A stretch of DNA of 64,000 nucleotides from Favolaschia claudopus (taxonomy: Eukaryota; Basidiomycota; Agaricomycetes; Agaricales; Mycenaceae): assembly GCA_037176885.1 (NCBI GenBank), contig JAWWNJ010000073.1:620001-684000 (forward strand), written 5' to 3'. Below the pieces are notes generated by a model. The model was not told the DNA's origin and ran no database searches. It worked only from the letters and a program-made list of their open reading frames with translations. This document shows, in pieces, positions 1-10,647 of this stretch. How positions within the stretch are numbered: the stretch's first letter is position 1; the number at the start of each line of letters is the position of its first letter. A program made the translations under genes and the position numbers.

Positions 1-726
1 TCCGTGCTTTTCAAACACCCGGACGCTCCCCTTGTTTCCATCCAACGCCGTTACAGCCATTCGACGCACCCCCATCCTCGGGATAGCCCACTGCTGCAAA
101 ACTGTCTTAAACGCATCAGACATGATGCCCTGGCCGTGGTGACTTGGAGCCAAGTAATCTGTTGTTTCAATGAGTGAGACTTGAAGTCTACCCTGCTCCT
201 CTTCAAACGCACCTCCAACAGTCCAAATATCCGGATCGTTAGGGTCTCTGAGCGGTTTGCGCTGGCTGGTCTTCCCGCTACCTTCAAGCTCCCAAGGCTG
301 TCCCGCCAAATCAATCCAAATGTCCCCCAAGAACACCTCTGTGCCGTCCTCTTTGACTTCACGAATATATCGCACAGGACACTCGTCTACGATCTTCAGT
401 GTCGGGTCGTCTCGCGCCTCCTCCAATTCAGCCAAAAGCTTGTCGGACGACGGTTTGATGTGATTCAACCACCAATCGGCGTGCTCTGTCTTCGTTCAAT
501 CGCTAGATCCTTCTGCAGGCCACAAAAAAATACACATGCCTTGTGTATAAGGAACAGGCGGACTACTCAGCCAATGATAAACGCGCTCGTCGTTCAAGAT
601 AGCCATCAATTGAGGCGCGTCGTCGAGTCTCGGGGGAGTCAGGATGATGTTTGGGTGCGAGAGCAAGCGGAGGAAAGGTTCCCCCGTTTCAGGGTTTATC
701 TCGAGGGGATGAAGTTGTGGGTTCAT
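1..726 (-). CDS. GNAT-family N-acetyltransferase (3' end outside window)
   Basis: Transfers an acetyl group from acetyl-CoA to an unknown acceptor. Exon 1 starts at 726 (MNPQLHPLEINP) and runs to PYTQ. A 54-base intron at 486-539 then follows, beginning GC rather than GT. The next exon continues EHADWWLNH, then ELEEARDDPTLKIVDECPVR and FLGDIWIDLAG. The acetyl-CoA-binding loop of the family is visible as HHGQGIMSDAFKTVLQQW, followed by GVRRMAVTALDGNKGSVRVF, the usual strand-helix after motif A. The reading frame is open to base 1, so only the last few dozen residues should be missing. A broken copy lies inverted at 12781-13523, and its end (LDWRLEE, stop) suggests how this gene ends. The substrate cannot be told from the sequence; spliced reconstruction is by eye. 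Confidence 0.85.
486..539 (-). other. GC-AG intron in the GNAT gene
   Basis: The exon ends CAAG and the intron starts GCATGT and ends AGACAG. No GT donor keeps the frame between PYTQ and EHADWW, whereas the GC donor gives a 54-base intron, normal for this window. Donor choice is inferred from frame and from the family's usual sequence. Confidence 0.6.
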
Positions 727-926
727 GTCTGCGAGTCCGAGACAAGTGTACCTCAGAGTGGTCTAAATACGTTTGGTGCTGTTGACTCGATCTGACTAGA
801 TGATTGATTCCGCGTGATCCCCTTGTATTCCGAAAATCGCAGCTTCGACTTGGCATTCAGATGGCGCCAACGATCGAGTCATCCAAGATACAGCAAATGT
901 TCAAAACCATACAACCAGAAATACAA

Positions 927-3131
927 TTACAATCTCCTCTGTAATGCAGGAATTTTCGAAACATCGATCACAGCAACACTCCGACACTCCAGCGCCAAAG
1001 AAATACGATCCGCATTTTCACTCGTCTGCCAATCGATTTCGAACACACCGGGTTTTTCATATCCAGCAAACCACGACCATTTCATTTCGCGTTTCTTGAA
1101 TGAATAAAAAAATTGAATGAGATTTTGATGAAAGAGTTTTGAGAGGTGAGGAGATGAAGAATTACCTGAACGTCATATACGTGTACCCATCCATCGCCGC
1201 TTCCCGTTGTCATCCATCGACCGGTGGGGCTGAATTTGAGCGCGTAGACGGGGAGTTTGTGGTCGTTGAAGGTTTTCAGGCATTCGCCGGTTACAGCGTC
1301 CCATAGTCGTGCCGTCCCATCGAATGACGAGCTGTAAAAGCACACGAACATAATTTAGCGGGTCAGTAAAATCAAGACAATAATGGTAAACTCACGTCGC
1401 GATAATCTCGTTGGTGCCAGGTGGAGGGTTGGGACACCAGCCGATAGTGCTGACGGAATGAGTGTGTCCAAGTAACACGAGACAGTCGTCAGAAAGTCCC
1501 GGGATAAGGAGAGAATCCTCAGACGCGGGGATAGGGCTGTCTTTGAGTTTCCATATTCGCGCGGTCATATCGTCGGAGCAGGACGCGAGTCGGGTGCCAG
1601 AGACATTGGATTTTATTTGATTGACCTCGTTGTCGTGTCCACTATTTTTTTTCCGAGTTGGCATTACGCCATGGCGGACAAGAGAATATGTGACGCACGA
1701 GAGAGTTTTCACAGCTTCGGGTTTGCCGATTTCCATTATTTGTATCAGTTGATCGGCAGCGCAGCTTGCGAATGAGGTATCTGAGAGCCATTCGACATCC
1801 AAGCAGCAATCTAGTGTTGAAGAAAATGTTTAAATCCGAAGTAAATCAAGTTACCTTGAAAATTTACCAGTATGAACTCGATATTGGGTATGCAACTCCT
1901 TTGTGACAACGTCCCAAAGGCAGACAGTGCAATCCAGGCTGGCTGATAGTAACCATTTCCCGTCTCTAGAAAATCGGACGGCAAATATAGGACCCTTGCC
2001 AGCGATCAATGCCACCGGACGATTGTAAAAAGGTAAGATCGTTACCTGATGTTGTGTACTCGTAAAATACAGTTCGCCCTCAGCAGAGCAAACGCGCAGA
2101 ACAGAGTCGTATGAACCAACAGCGATTAATGTGCCTTCCGGATTCCAGTGTAAGGCAGTCAAGTCGCCTTGTTGATTGTTGCTCAGCTCCAGTTTCCGAG
2201 GCTGTCCAGGTGGCTGAGAAAATTCTGAAGATCCTGGAAGATCTAGAGGTGGATCCGGAAGGTCCCATATATTTATGACTGCGTCTTTGGATCTGTGAAC
2301 GATGAGGGTTATTCGAAGTGCAAGGGAGTGGCATCAAATACCCTGATGCCAACAGTGATGGCTTCGCGGGATTGAAGGCGCACACGAACACCTGGAAGTG
2401 GCATAAAACACACAACACAGTCCAGCGAATCTAAAGCATACTTCTGTTTCGTGGTTGGAAAGAGTGAGAATTGCCTTCGCGTTGGTCTCGTTGTCTGCCG
2501 GCCCTTGCTGCCGTGGTGGTTTTGATTTCGGCTTCTTTGCGGAACCATCCGGAGACCTGTATGCTGAATTTTCCGATGAACAAAATACTATCGGAACGCA
2601 ATTGCACAAGCGCGTACAATCATTATCCATGTTACCCCCATCATGCCGTGCTCTTTTCTCGGCTGGTCCGTCAACACCTGGACTTGCTTTGCGTTTCCCG
2701 TCGGAAGTGACCCCATTCGATGGCATTAGAGGTCCACGGAGGTAGTGCTGAAGCGAAGGCTTTGGCTTAGGCGGGTCCAACGAGCAAACATGATGGTGTT
2801 CCAACAAAGAAAAGCCAGTTTTACAATTGAGTGCAAGATGATCGGCTTTCCAATGCGCTTCAACTTCACAGTAAAGCAGAGCTTTGCTGAGCAAGTCGAT
2901 CAATTCTCCCCGAGGAATATGCTTCGAGAAGTTGGGTGAATTTTCGAGACGGCTTTCCATGCAAAGGCTGAATGCGGTATGTTTAAAACCTAGCCATCAA
3001 TTTTCGGTACAGATGCAAGAATATTGAGGTGAATTGAGGCTACCGGAATCAACCAGATAGGCGTATACGAGGCAGTTGACCTCGTCTGCAGTCATGCGAA
3101 TTACTGGGTAGTTTTCTGAGGGTGCAGTCAT
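927..3131 (-). CDS. TBL1/SIF2-like WD40 corepressor subunit with LisH domain
   Basis: Homologue of TBL1X/TBL1XR1 (animals) and Sif2 (yeast), the beta-propeller subunit of SMRT/NCoR or Set3 histone deacetylase complexes, acting in the nucleus. The start at 3131 gives MTAPSENYPVIRMTADEVN. The LisH helix pair follows: NCLVYAYLVDSG, an intron, then FKHTAFSLCMESRLENS and GELIDLLSKALLYCEVE, matching the TBL1 N-terminus. A lysine-rich linker with KKPKSK comes next. WD40 blades are seen at LTALHWNPEGTLIAVGSYDS, FAVRFSRDGKWLLSASLDCT ending CLWD, LASCSDDMTARIWKLKD, SSFDGTARLWDAVTGECL and YALKFSPTGRWMTTGSGDGW. The last exon ends VSKIPALQRRL before TAA at 927. There are about seven exons with short introns. 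It reads away from the DCAF11-like gene across a 173-base shared promoter. Confidence 0.93.
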
Positions 3132-3304
3132 GAGAGTTGGGAGGAAGAGCGATCATGAGTATTCTGCTGTCAAATCCGGGCAAACCCGAACATGCCGGCA
3201 CGGCATGATGCTGAGGGTATTATGTCCATATTAGGCAACTCGGCTTAGAATATCGTACTTCCGCTCGGTCATCCTCCCGCGACCCCTCCTCCCCACCGAT
3301 AACG
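3132..3304. promoter_or_regulatory. Bidirectional promoter between two WD40 genes
   Basis: Only 173 bases separate the start codons of the TBL1-like gene (minus) and the DCAF11-like gene (plus), so both promoters must lie here or overlap. No clear TATA box is seen on either strand. This fits housekeeping-type initiation, but that is an inference. Confidence 0.6.
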
Positions 3305-5944
3305 ATGGACAACCAAGATTGGGACATGGAGGAAGCAGAGCAGCAACCTCCCACTCAAACCACTGCCAGGGCCACACGCCAAATGGCTACAATTCAAGCT
3401 ATTCTGGCTCGTAAGCGCTGGAAATCGAAGAGGCGCCAGGGAGCTTATCATTTGACCCGTTTACAGCTTTTCTGCGAAGGCAAGCTGGAACTGGCGCGGT
3501 GGGTGGAATAGACCTCAGAGGTATCACCCTCGACGACCTCAATCAGCTACTCCGAGCCACCTCCGAAACCGAAGACGAATCAAATGCTGACGAAGATGTG
3601 GACGACGAGGAAGACGAATACTACAGAGCTTTCCGCAATACTACCCACAACAAGTACTTTGAGAAGGTTACTGAGCCTCAAGAGGCCGGGGTGCAACTGC
3701 TCCATAGTGGAGAATTTGGTCGAGTCGGACCGAAGATTAAATCGCGGCGGAACGATCTGAATATTGCTAAACAACTCCGAAGTCGAGCTTCCCAAGCTCG
3801 GCCCAGGTTCTACAAGGAAGATTATATGTCGGTAGGTTTCAGTCATCTTTCACCGCTCCTTTGGTCTCAGTTTCTGGTCATAGAACTTGGTCCCTAATTC
3901 TAACGGTGCCACCGTAGCGGAATACGATGCAAATATATACACGGCACAATATTCAACAGGTTCGCATTTTGGCATTAGGGCGTTCCACGACGGCTTCTAT
4001 GAGCCCTTTTCCGGGCGTTTTTCGATGTTCCCTCTCCAGACCAAAGCCAAATAAAGGTCTTGAACACGGATTGAAGAAACGAACAGCCGTCGCGAAACGC
4101 CCTAATAGTTGCCCCACCCGTGGCTGACTTGTTTCAGATTCCTCGTTTTTCTACACCTGCTCCCAAGGTTTGCCGCCTACGAAAACGGATTTCCTTCAAC
4201 TCATCGTCCCTAGATTTCCGGCTGAATATCTTCGACACCTCTGTACCTGCCTTTCCTACGGGGCCTAAACGGCGTCCACACCTCCACGATAACTTGAAAA
4301 CGAATATGAAACTTATCAACTCGATTCGAGCACATCCCGGCCGTTGGACGATATCAGATGTGAATCTTTCCTCTGACAACGAAAGGTGAATTTCTTGAAA
4401 TCTCATGTGTGATTCTCATTGACGCCGTCGAAGACTAATATACACGACCATGGTAAAGAATCTTGTTCCTCGTGGATGAATCCGCCTTATTCAGTCATTC
4501 AGTCTACAACTTGTTACATGACCAACACGATGGACCCCGCAGCTACCCAAATTCCTATCCCGTTTGCAGATCCGCCGCGTAGCAGCAACCGATCTCGGGG
4601 TAATCTCTGGGGCGACTCATCCTACGGCTTCCGCCTCTTCAGCTGCAGATTCTCGGCAGATGGCAACGAAGTAATCGCGGGCGGCAGTGGCCAGCTGTTC
4701 GGTATGACATGATGCATAATTCCGCGGGTAACAGCTGATCTTTACGCAGTTTACGACCTCTTGGCTAACCAAAGGACCGTCAAAATCGATGCCCATACAG
4801 ACGACATCAATAGTTGTGCTTGGGCCGACACATCTTCCGGAAATATACTTGTCAGTGGTTCAGACGATTGTTGTTTGAAAGTTTGGTTCGCACATGCTCT
4901 ATTCTGAATTGAATCTGGCGGTGTTGAATATCACCCAGGGACCGGCGATCTCTCGGGGCATCTCCGAAACCCTCTGGAGTCTTAATGGGACACACGGAAG
5001 GAATAACCTACGTTTCCGCCAAAGGAGATGGACGTTATGTCATCTCCAACGGAAAGGACCAGAAACTTCGCCTTTGGGTATGTCAATATCAGACCCTGCA
5101 TCGCCTGGAGATTTATGACCTGGCACTTTTGCAGGATTTGCGTAAAATGCGCAGTAATCAGGATTTAGAGGCCGCCGATGGCTTCTACGGAACGAATTAT
5201 GATTATCGGTGCGTTTCTGTCTCCGTTGAAATGCTCTTGTGCACTGAATAATTATCCAGGTATCCGCACTATCCGAGACCGAAATATCCCGCACATCCGA
5301 TGGACTGCAGTGTCATGTCTTACTACGGACACTCTGTGTTGCGGACTCTTATTCGATGTCATTTCAGTCCTGCGGAGACGACTGGAGGGCAGTATATTTA
5401 TTCTGGCTCTGCGGATGGCAGGATCCACGTACGGGACTCTATATTCCCGTTTGATTCTTTTCTCATTTGTCACAGATTTGGTCGCTTGACGGCCAAGTGG
5501 TGCAAGTTCTCGATCGCGCGAAGATCTTACCGATGTCTTACGACCCTTCCGACGAGGAACCGCGCACACAGAACCGAGAAAATAATACTTGTGTTCGGGA
5601 CGTCAGTTGGCACTCACAGGTGGGTGTTTCCTTTTTTTTGTTCCTCTCTGAGAACTGATCACACGAACTAGGAACCGGTGTTGATGAGCGCCGGATGGGA
5701 AAGTGGGCGTGGCGGCAGCCGACTCGCACGCCACGAGTGGAAGGGGCTCTCGAAAATGAGCGGTTCGTTGGAGGATTGGGTGCAGAAACATGCTCAGGAA
5801 GGTTCTGGCGCCGGCAGCTCACCGAGGCGCTCGGTGAGGTTGCAGCACCAACAACACCGTGGGTATAGGAGGACATCGACGATGCCTGGGACTTTCGAGA
5901 ACGATGACGATGAAGACGAAGACGATTCCGATTATACTGAGTAA
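3305..5944 (+). CDS. DCAF11/WDR23-like WD40 protein (CUL4-DDB1 substrate receptor)
   Basis: Homologue of WDR23/DCAF11, which brings substrates to the CUL4-DDB1 ubiquitin ligase. It starts MDNQDWDMEEAEQQ; a short intron joins QAILA to FLRRQAGTGAVGGIDLRGI. An acidic stretch (ESNADEDVDDEEDEYY) follows. Propeller pieces in order: VAEYDANIYTAQYS, then FYTCSQDFRLNIFDTSVP, GRWTISDVNLSSDNER, FRLFSCRFSADGNEVIAGG, VYDLLANQRTVKIDAHTDDI, VSGSDDCCLKVW, MGHTEGITYVSAKGDGRYV and SNGKDQKLRLWDLRKM, then IYSGSADGRIHIWSLDGQVV and CVRDVSWHSQEPVLMSAGW. The SNGKDQ..LWDLR segment and the NYDYRYP segment are characteristic of this family. The tail is acidic and ends DDSDYTE. There are around ten introns, one unusually long (about 190 bases) near 3942-4136. 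Confidence 0.93.
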
Positions 5945-6121
5945 GCAAACCAGCACATCTTTGTACCCTACACACGTTCTATGCAATTCTGTAAGTTTTC
6001 TATGAGTAGGCGGATACGGCAGAGCTAGTCGACCAAGTTTGCAGATTCCTCAACCTCGACTCCAACACCAAATGTCAAGTTCAACGGAAGAAAGTAACAT
6101 ATATGAAGCCAAGGGTGTTAT

Positions 6122-7403
6122 CTAGATATTTCCGCGCAACGAAGTCACCCCAGAGCTTGGAAACTTAAGGTCCAGGAATGGTCGGCGCTCCCGCACGGTT
6201 TGCTCAGTCTCAATGTCGTCCGCCACTTCCCTTCGCTCATCCGAGTCCTCGACTTGTTCTTGCCGATCTTCTGAGCTATCGGTCCGGCTTGCAGTTCTTT
6301 GGTCTTCCATCACCGCCTGATAGCTCTCGAACCGGCGGCCGGCAGATTGAATAACTCGGAAAGCCTGAATATAGAATACTTAGGTCCACATCTCGAGCCA
6401 CGAATGGGTCGGATCACTTACTTCTTCATACTCTCTGACCTGTCGGATGTATTCTGCCCCCACCGACGCAGCGGGGTTGACATACTTGAACGAGGCGTCG
6501 TTCCACTTCCCCATCGCATGGACGTTGGTTCCAGGCCGCAGCTTTCCGCGAAACGTCGCATGTAAGCTGTCTAAGGTGGCATGCGCAAACCAGTAGGCTT
6601 GGTATTCCCCAACGTGGTATTGCGGCGCGAATTCCGACACTGCGGAAAGGAGGAACGCTACGTCGATGATGGAGGGCCGGGAACATTCCGGGAAGGTGAG
6701 GGTCTGAAGCTCGAGGATGTCTTTGGATATGAGTCGTTTTTCCAGGTCTTCTACGCCTCGATGGACTCTGTCGAGGACTCTGTGACCGGAAAAGAAGGGC
6801 TCCGAGCAGTGGACCACTCCTGAGATGCGGGTGACTACTAGGCTCAAGCCTTTTTCTTCGGGAACGTCCCTCTTGTGAGATACCTAGATGAGGATGGCTG
6901 GTTATGAATTGCAAGAACAACGTGCGCAATCGACCTACCAGGTCTAAATCATTTGGGATTTCGTCCTTTGGCTCTGGTGCTTTGACATTCCTGTTGTTCC
7001 GCTTTCTGGAAGGTCTTGTTGTGTCATGATCCGTCTCAGGGTGCTCTACAGCTTCGTTCCTCTCTGGGGGATTGCGAGTATCTTTTGGCCATACATCGCG
7101 GTCAAGGATCAAGGTGAGCTTCTCTTTGGACTTTTCGTGAAGAACTTGAATGCGCAGAAATTCGTGCTGCCAGCTTTTGTCCGAGTCGTCCTTCAAGTGC
7201 TCAACCTTGGTAACGACCACCCCGTTCCTCAGCGCATCATGGCGGGGATGCAACAGCAGAGTGTTCTTCCAATCCCTGAGGTTTTCCGTCGCTTCGCTGC
7301 GAAGACGTTTGCGGTCCCAGAGACCGTCGATTCGAGGTGAGCCTGGAGACAGTGACAGGGATAGACGCTTCCACAGTACTCGCAGGAAGAGAATAATGGA
7401 CAT
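6122..7403 (-). CDS. Hypothetical protein of unknown family
   Basis: Three exons give a protein of a little over 300 residues. The open frame extends upstream to 7541, but the ATG at 7403 (MSIILFLRVLWKRL) is preferred because a TATATAAG box lies about 55 bases upstream. The middle exon reads VVVTKVEHLKDDSDK and HEFLRIQVLHEKSKEK; a 55-base intron ends DIPNDLDL-type sequence and joins VSHKRDVPEEKG. The next exon contains VNPAASVGAEYIRQVREYEE, and the last joins AFRVIQSAGRRFESYQ to a charged tail ending LRGNI. The first residues are hydrophobic but followed at once by basic residues, so a signal peptide is doubtful. I recognise no domain. It converges on the DCAF11-like gene with 177 bases between stops. 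Confidence 0.7.
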
Positions 7404-7455
7404 GGTGGTAGTGTGAGGTAGAGCTGCTGTAAACACGTTGCTCGACGTACCACCT

Positions 7456-7463
7456 CTTATATA
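7456..7463 (-). promoter_or_regulatory. TATA box of the hypothetical gene at 6122-7403
   Basis: TATATAAG on the minus strand about 55 bases upstream of the chosen ATG, with a CCAAT motif just upstream near 7468-7478. It supports the shorter start. Confidence 0.6.
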
Positions 7464-7718
7464 CATCCATTGGCTCCAATTTTGGGACGGTAGAGAAATT
7501 AGCCGTTTTACGGATAAGATTTGGTGAATGGAGCTTTGCATGAAGCGTTGTTACAACGCGACGCGCCTTGAATGACGCGTGTTAATTGCAGTCTGGTGAC
7601 CGCGTCGCAAAGCAGTGTTAGATGTCGTCCACCGCCATTCAGGTGCCTGTCGCCGCGTCTCTACTTATACCTCAATATCTTGCTCTTTGTCCATCTCGGA
7701 GTCCCCACCTGAAAGCTA

Positions 7719-8666
7719 ATGACTGCTGATATGGAACTCGAAACGCACGGTTTCCCTCCTGGGTACTTTGTTATCCGCTCAGTTGCCTCCAACCGTCTCC
7801 TCGATGTGTCGATGGACGACGCAGAGGATGGGACGGAAATTCTTCTTTGGCCAGAGAAAGACTCGTCGATTGTGGAAAGTGTGTGGGCGAACGAAACCAT
7901 CGGTACACAATCTAACCTTCTCCTCAGCCCGTCGGAGTCCCGAAGCAAATAATCAGGTTGGTGGAGACCCTCGATACTGTGGAATGTTGACTTCAAATCC
8001 TTTGGCAATAGGTCTTCTTTATAGACACATCCGGCGCTCTCTGTTCCAGAGCTTCTGGTCATGCTGTTGACGTTGAAGGCAGGAAATCTGTCTATTTGCA
8101 CCGGCTCTGGTTATAACCATAGCTCCTTAGACGACCGCCTTGTTCTCCGTCACAGAAGACCCGTGTCTCTTCCTTATCCGAACTCGTACTCGCATCCTCT
8201 CCCCAAGTTCTCGTACTCAGCTCAAACCAGCGAAATCACTGTACACTTTTCGTCTGATCCTTCTTATCCTCCTCCGAGTACCGCCAGATCATATGCCTGG
8301 ACTTCAAAGACATACATCTTAGCATCTATTCCTCTGCGCAAACCAAAGGGTGTTCTAGATGACGCCCAGGCATTCATCTCTTCGGCGATCGCAGCCCCAC
8401 TCTCTTTCTTTGCTGGCGCTGCTTCCCCGAAAGCTACTCCCGAAGCTGTCTTCAGTACCGACATTGATCTGGCAGAGGATGAAGTGCTAGAGGAAGAACG
8501 TGGGGAAGAGGCCGAAGTCGACGATTCCCCTGAATGGGGAAGGAAAGTGAGGGTTCTTGGTATCGTCAATAAGGCGAAAGAGGAGAGGGGGGCTATTGAG
8601 ACGACTCGGAACCGTCGCCGATGGCAAATTACCGCCATCCGCAAGACCGACGCCCGTACAGGATAG
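7719..8666 (+). CDS. Beta-trefoil (ricin B-like) domain protein, non-secreted
   Basis: The start reads MTADMELETHGFPPGYFVIR, with no signal peptide. GYFVIRSVASNRLLDVSMDD, then EILLWPEKD, NNQVFFIDTSGALCSRASGH, AVDVEDDRLVLRHRRPV look like the repeated strands of a trefoil lectin fold. Four exons are needed: a GT-AG intron after SIVE, a short exon giving PEANNQ, another GT-AG intron, and a GC-AG intron at 8079-8130. The C-terminal half (YAWTSKTYILASIPLRKP, then acidic DLAEDEVLEEERGEEAEV) is not trefoil-like and ends IRKTDARTG. Ricin B-like folds usually bind sugars or proteins; whether this one does is not shown. Confidence 0.8.
8079..8130 (+). other. GC-AG intron in the beta-trefoil gene
   Basis: The exon ends GTTGAAG, the 52-base intron starts GCAGGA and ends CCTTAG. 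Available GT donors nearby either change frame or make a stop; the GC donor gives a smooth DVEDDRLVLRH junction. Confidence 0.55.
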
Positions 8667-8752
8667 GTGGTTGATCTCAGCCCCATGTGTATCAGGATAA
8701 ATCTGCATGTATATCTGTATTCTTATATGGGACACAATTTCTGTCTAATTCA

Positions 8753-10560
8753 TCACAGCTCGTCCTGCGCCTGAGCGTGCCGTGTACGGGTGTTGATTGG
8801 AGGCTGGTCCGACAAGAATAGTGACAAAAAGTCGTGCACCAAGTCCGCAGCAGCAACGGCTGTTACCTCTGCAACATCGTAGGCTGGTGCGACTTCGACC
8901 AAATCCGCTCCACTGACGCGGGATGAGTAAAACCAGAATCGGAGGTAAATTGACTGACACGAAGTTGAGTCCCGCTAGTCCGCGAATGATGCGCTTGAGT
9001 TCGCGAGTGGTCCAACCGCCAGCCTCTGAAGGCGAAAACCAAGATTATACAGCGTCAAGATGTAAGGTCAAAACCGCACCAGGAGTTCCAGCTGTTAAAC
9101 GAGGATCAAGTCCTAATCAGTGTAATCTGAAGAAGACGCACTCGCAGGAGCAATGCCAGGGTCTTTTGAGACGGTCAATACCCCTGACACTCAGAAAACT
9201 CAGAACAAACCTATCACATCAATATCAAGGCTGGAAACAATAGGTTAGTCTGAACGAACTGCGTCTCTCATCCCAAACACACCTCAAATACACAGGAGAG
9301 CTTCCCACCCGCTCTCTAATGCGGCGGATGATCTCAGAGATCCCTAAATCGTCTATATCGTCAGTCGATATCAGTTGAAAGCCAACAGCCTCGTCGTTCT
9401 CGAGGTCCTCAGGCCCCTAGCAAACACATGAGCTGAGCATGAGTGTAAGATCGAACTCGAGTGTGTATACATACCCCAAGCTTGCAACGAATACCCGCGT
9501 GAATGCTGGTGTTCGTCATCAACCCTTCCTCTTGGGCGAGGTAGAAGAATGTTCCGTGAGTCACTTTGGATTGGTCGGTGACTCCGCCTGCGTAGCCTGG
9601 CCTGTGAAAGCGTCGAATTGGTGGGTGTCGTGTGTGGACGGACGTCCCTACCAAGTATCCTGGGATGTGGTTCAGCAGAGCGCCAAAGAGGAATTTGGAC
9701 GGCATAGGTTGTATACCAGATGCGCGTCGAAGTGTATCACGCTAACGGGCCCGTATTTCTTGTGCAGCGCACGCAGGATTGGAAGAACCTATGTGTGATA
9801 TATTATTTCCGTAAAGTGGAAAGATAGGATGGGGTGGATTTACGAACAATTGTATGGTCGCCGCCAAGACTGAAAGAAATATAATCCAATGAAACCTCGA
9901 AGACCTCGTTCAAATGAGTGTGGAAAGTACTACCTCACGATACGCGGATGCTCCATCCCAGAAGCAGTAGCGCGGGAGAGCAACGTAGAGTAAGCGACCT
10001 CCATTTGATCAACCGCCAGTGCGTTATCGAAGGGATTGACTGGGACATCACCACAGTCGACGATTTTGGCGCCTCAATTCAGATTCAGAATCGAAATGAG
10101 CCCGAATGACCGAGCGGGGTCATATATCAGGCATTACCAAGATTGTAAGGGTTGTTTCCCCAAGACATAGTATACCCTCGTGCCTCGCGTTGTCGCCGAC
10201 TACCCGAGCGAATGGCATACGGGCCGAAACGAGCTCTTCAAGTCGACATCATCAGGTTGTGAGTCGATGCAAGGACTCTGATGCCAGCGAATAACCCTAC
10301 CCAGGTCTATAAGAAACCCCCGTATCGAAGGGCAACCCCAAGATAGCAATGTCAAACAGTTGACTTTCGTCCTCTAAGCAGCGAGTGTACGGGAGGTGGG
10401 AAAAGGCAAGAGGACCAGAGAAAGGTTGGTCGATTTGGCTGCCGTATTTTTCCAGCCAGGTTTGCTGGGGAGCTTGAGGGCCGTTGAGTGGGTGTTGGTT
10501 GCCGTAGACTAGCGGGAGGTGTAGAGCTGCTAAGCAGGAGGCTGCTAGTAGGTAACTCAT
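8753..10560 (-). CDS. Secretory-pathway agmatinase/arginase-family ureohydrolase with C-terminal QDEL
   Basis: Arginase-fold enzyme, probably hydrolysing agmatine or another guanidino compound at a dinuclear manganese site. The frame is open upstream, but the first ATG is at 10560, giving [20 protein letters not shown], a clear signal peptide. Metal-ligand motifs appear in order: LGGDHTIV, then [13 protein letters not shown] split by introns, then the SLDIDVIDP-type region around 9290-9250. Other family blocks: [59 protein letters not shown] and [19 protein letters not shown]. The protein ends HAQAQDEL, and QDEL fits the broad ER-retention pattern. About nine exons. The class V PLP enzyme stops only 88 bases upstream of this start on the same strand. 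Confidence 0.9.
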
Positions 10561-10647
10561 GGTGAGAGTGGAAGCCAAAGAACGATTTCCTTATCGGGTA
10601 GTTGGAACGACATTACGAAGACAATCAATTATTCTCCATGATCCCAT

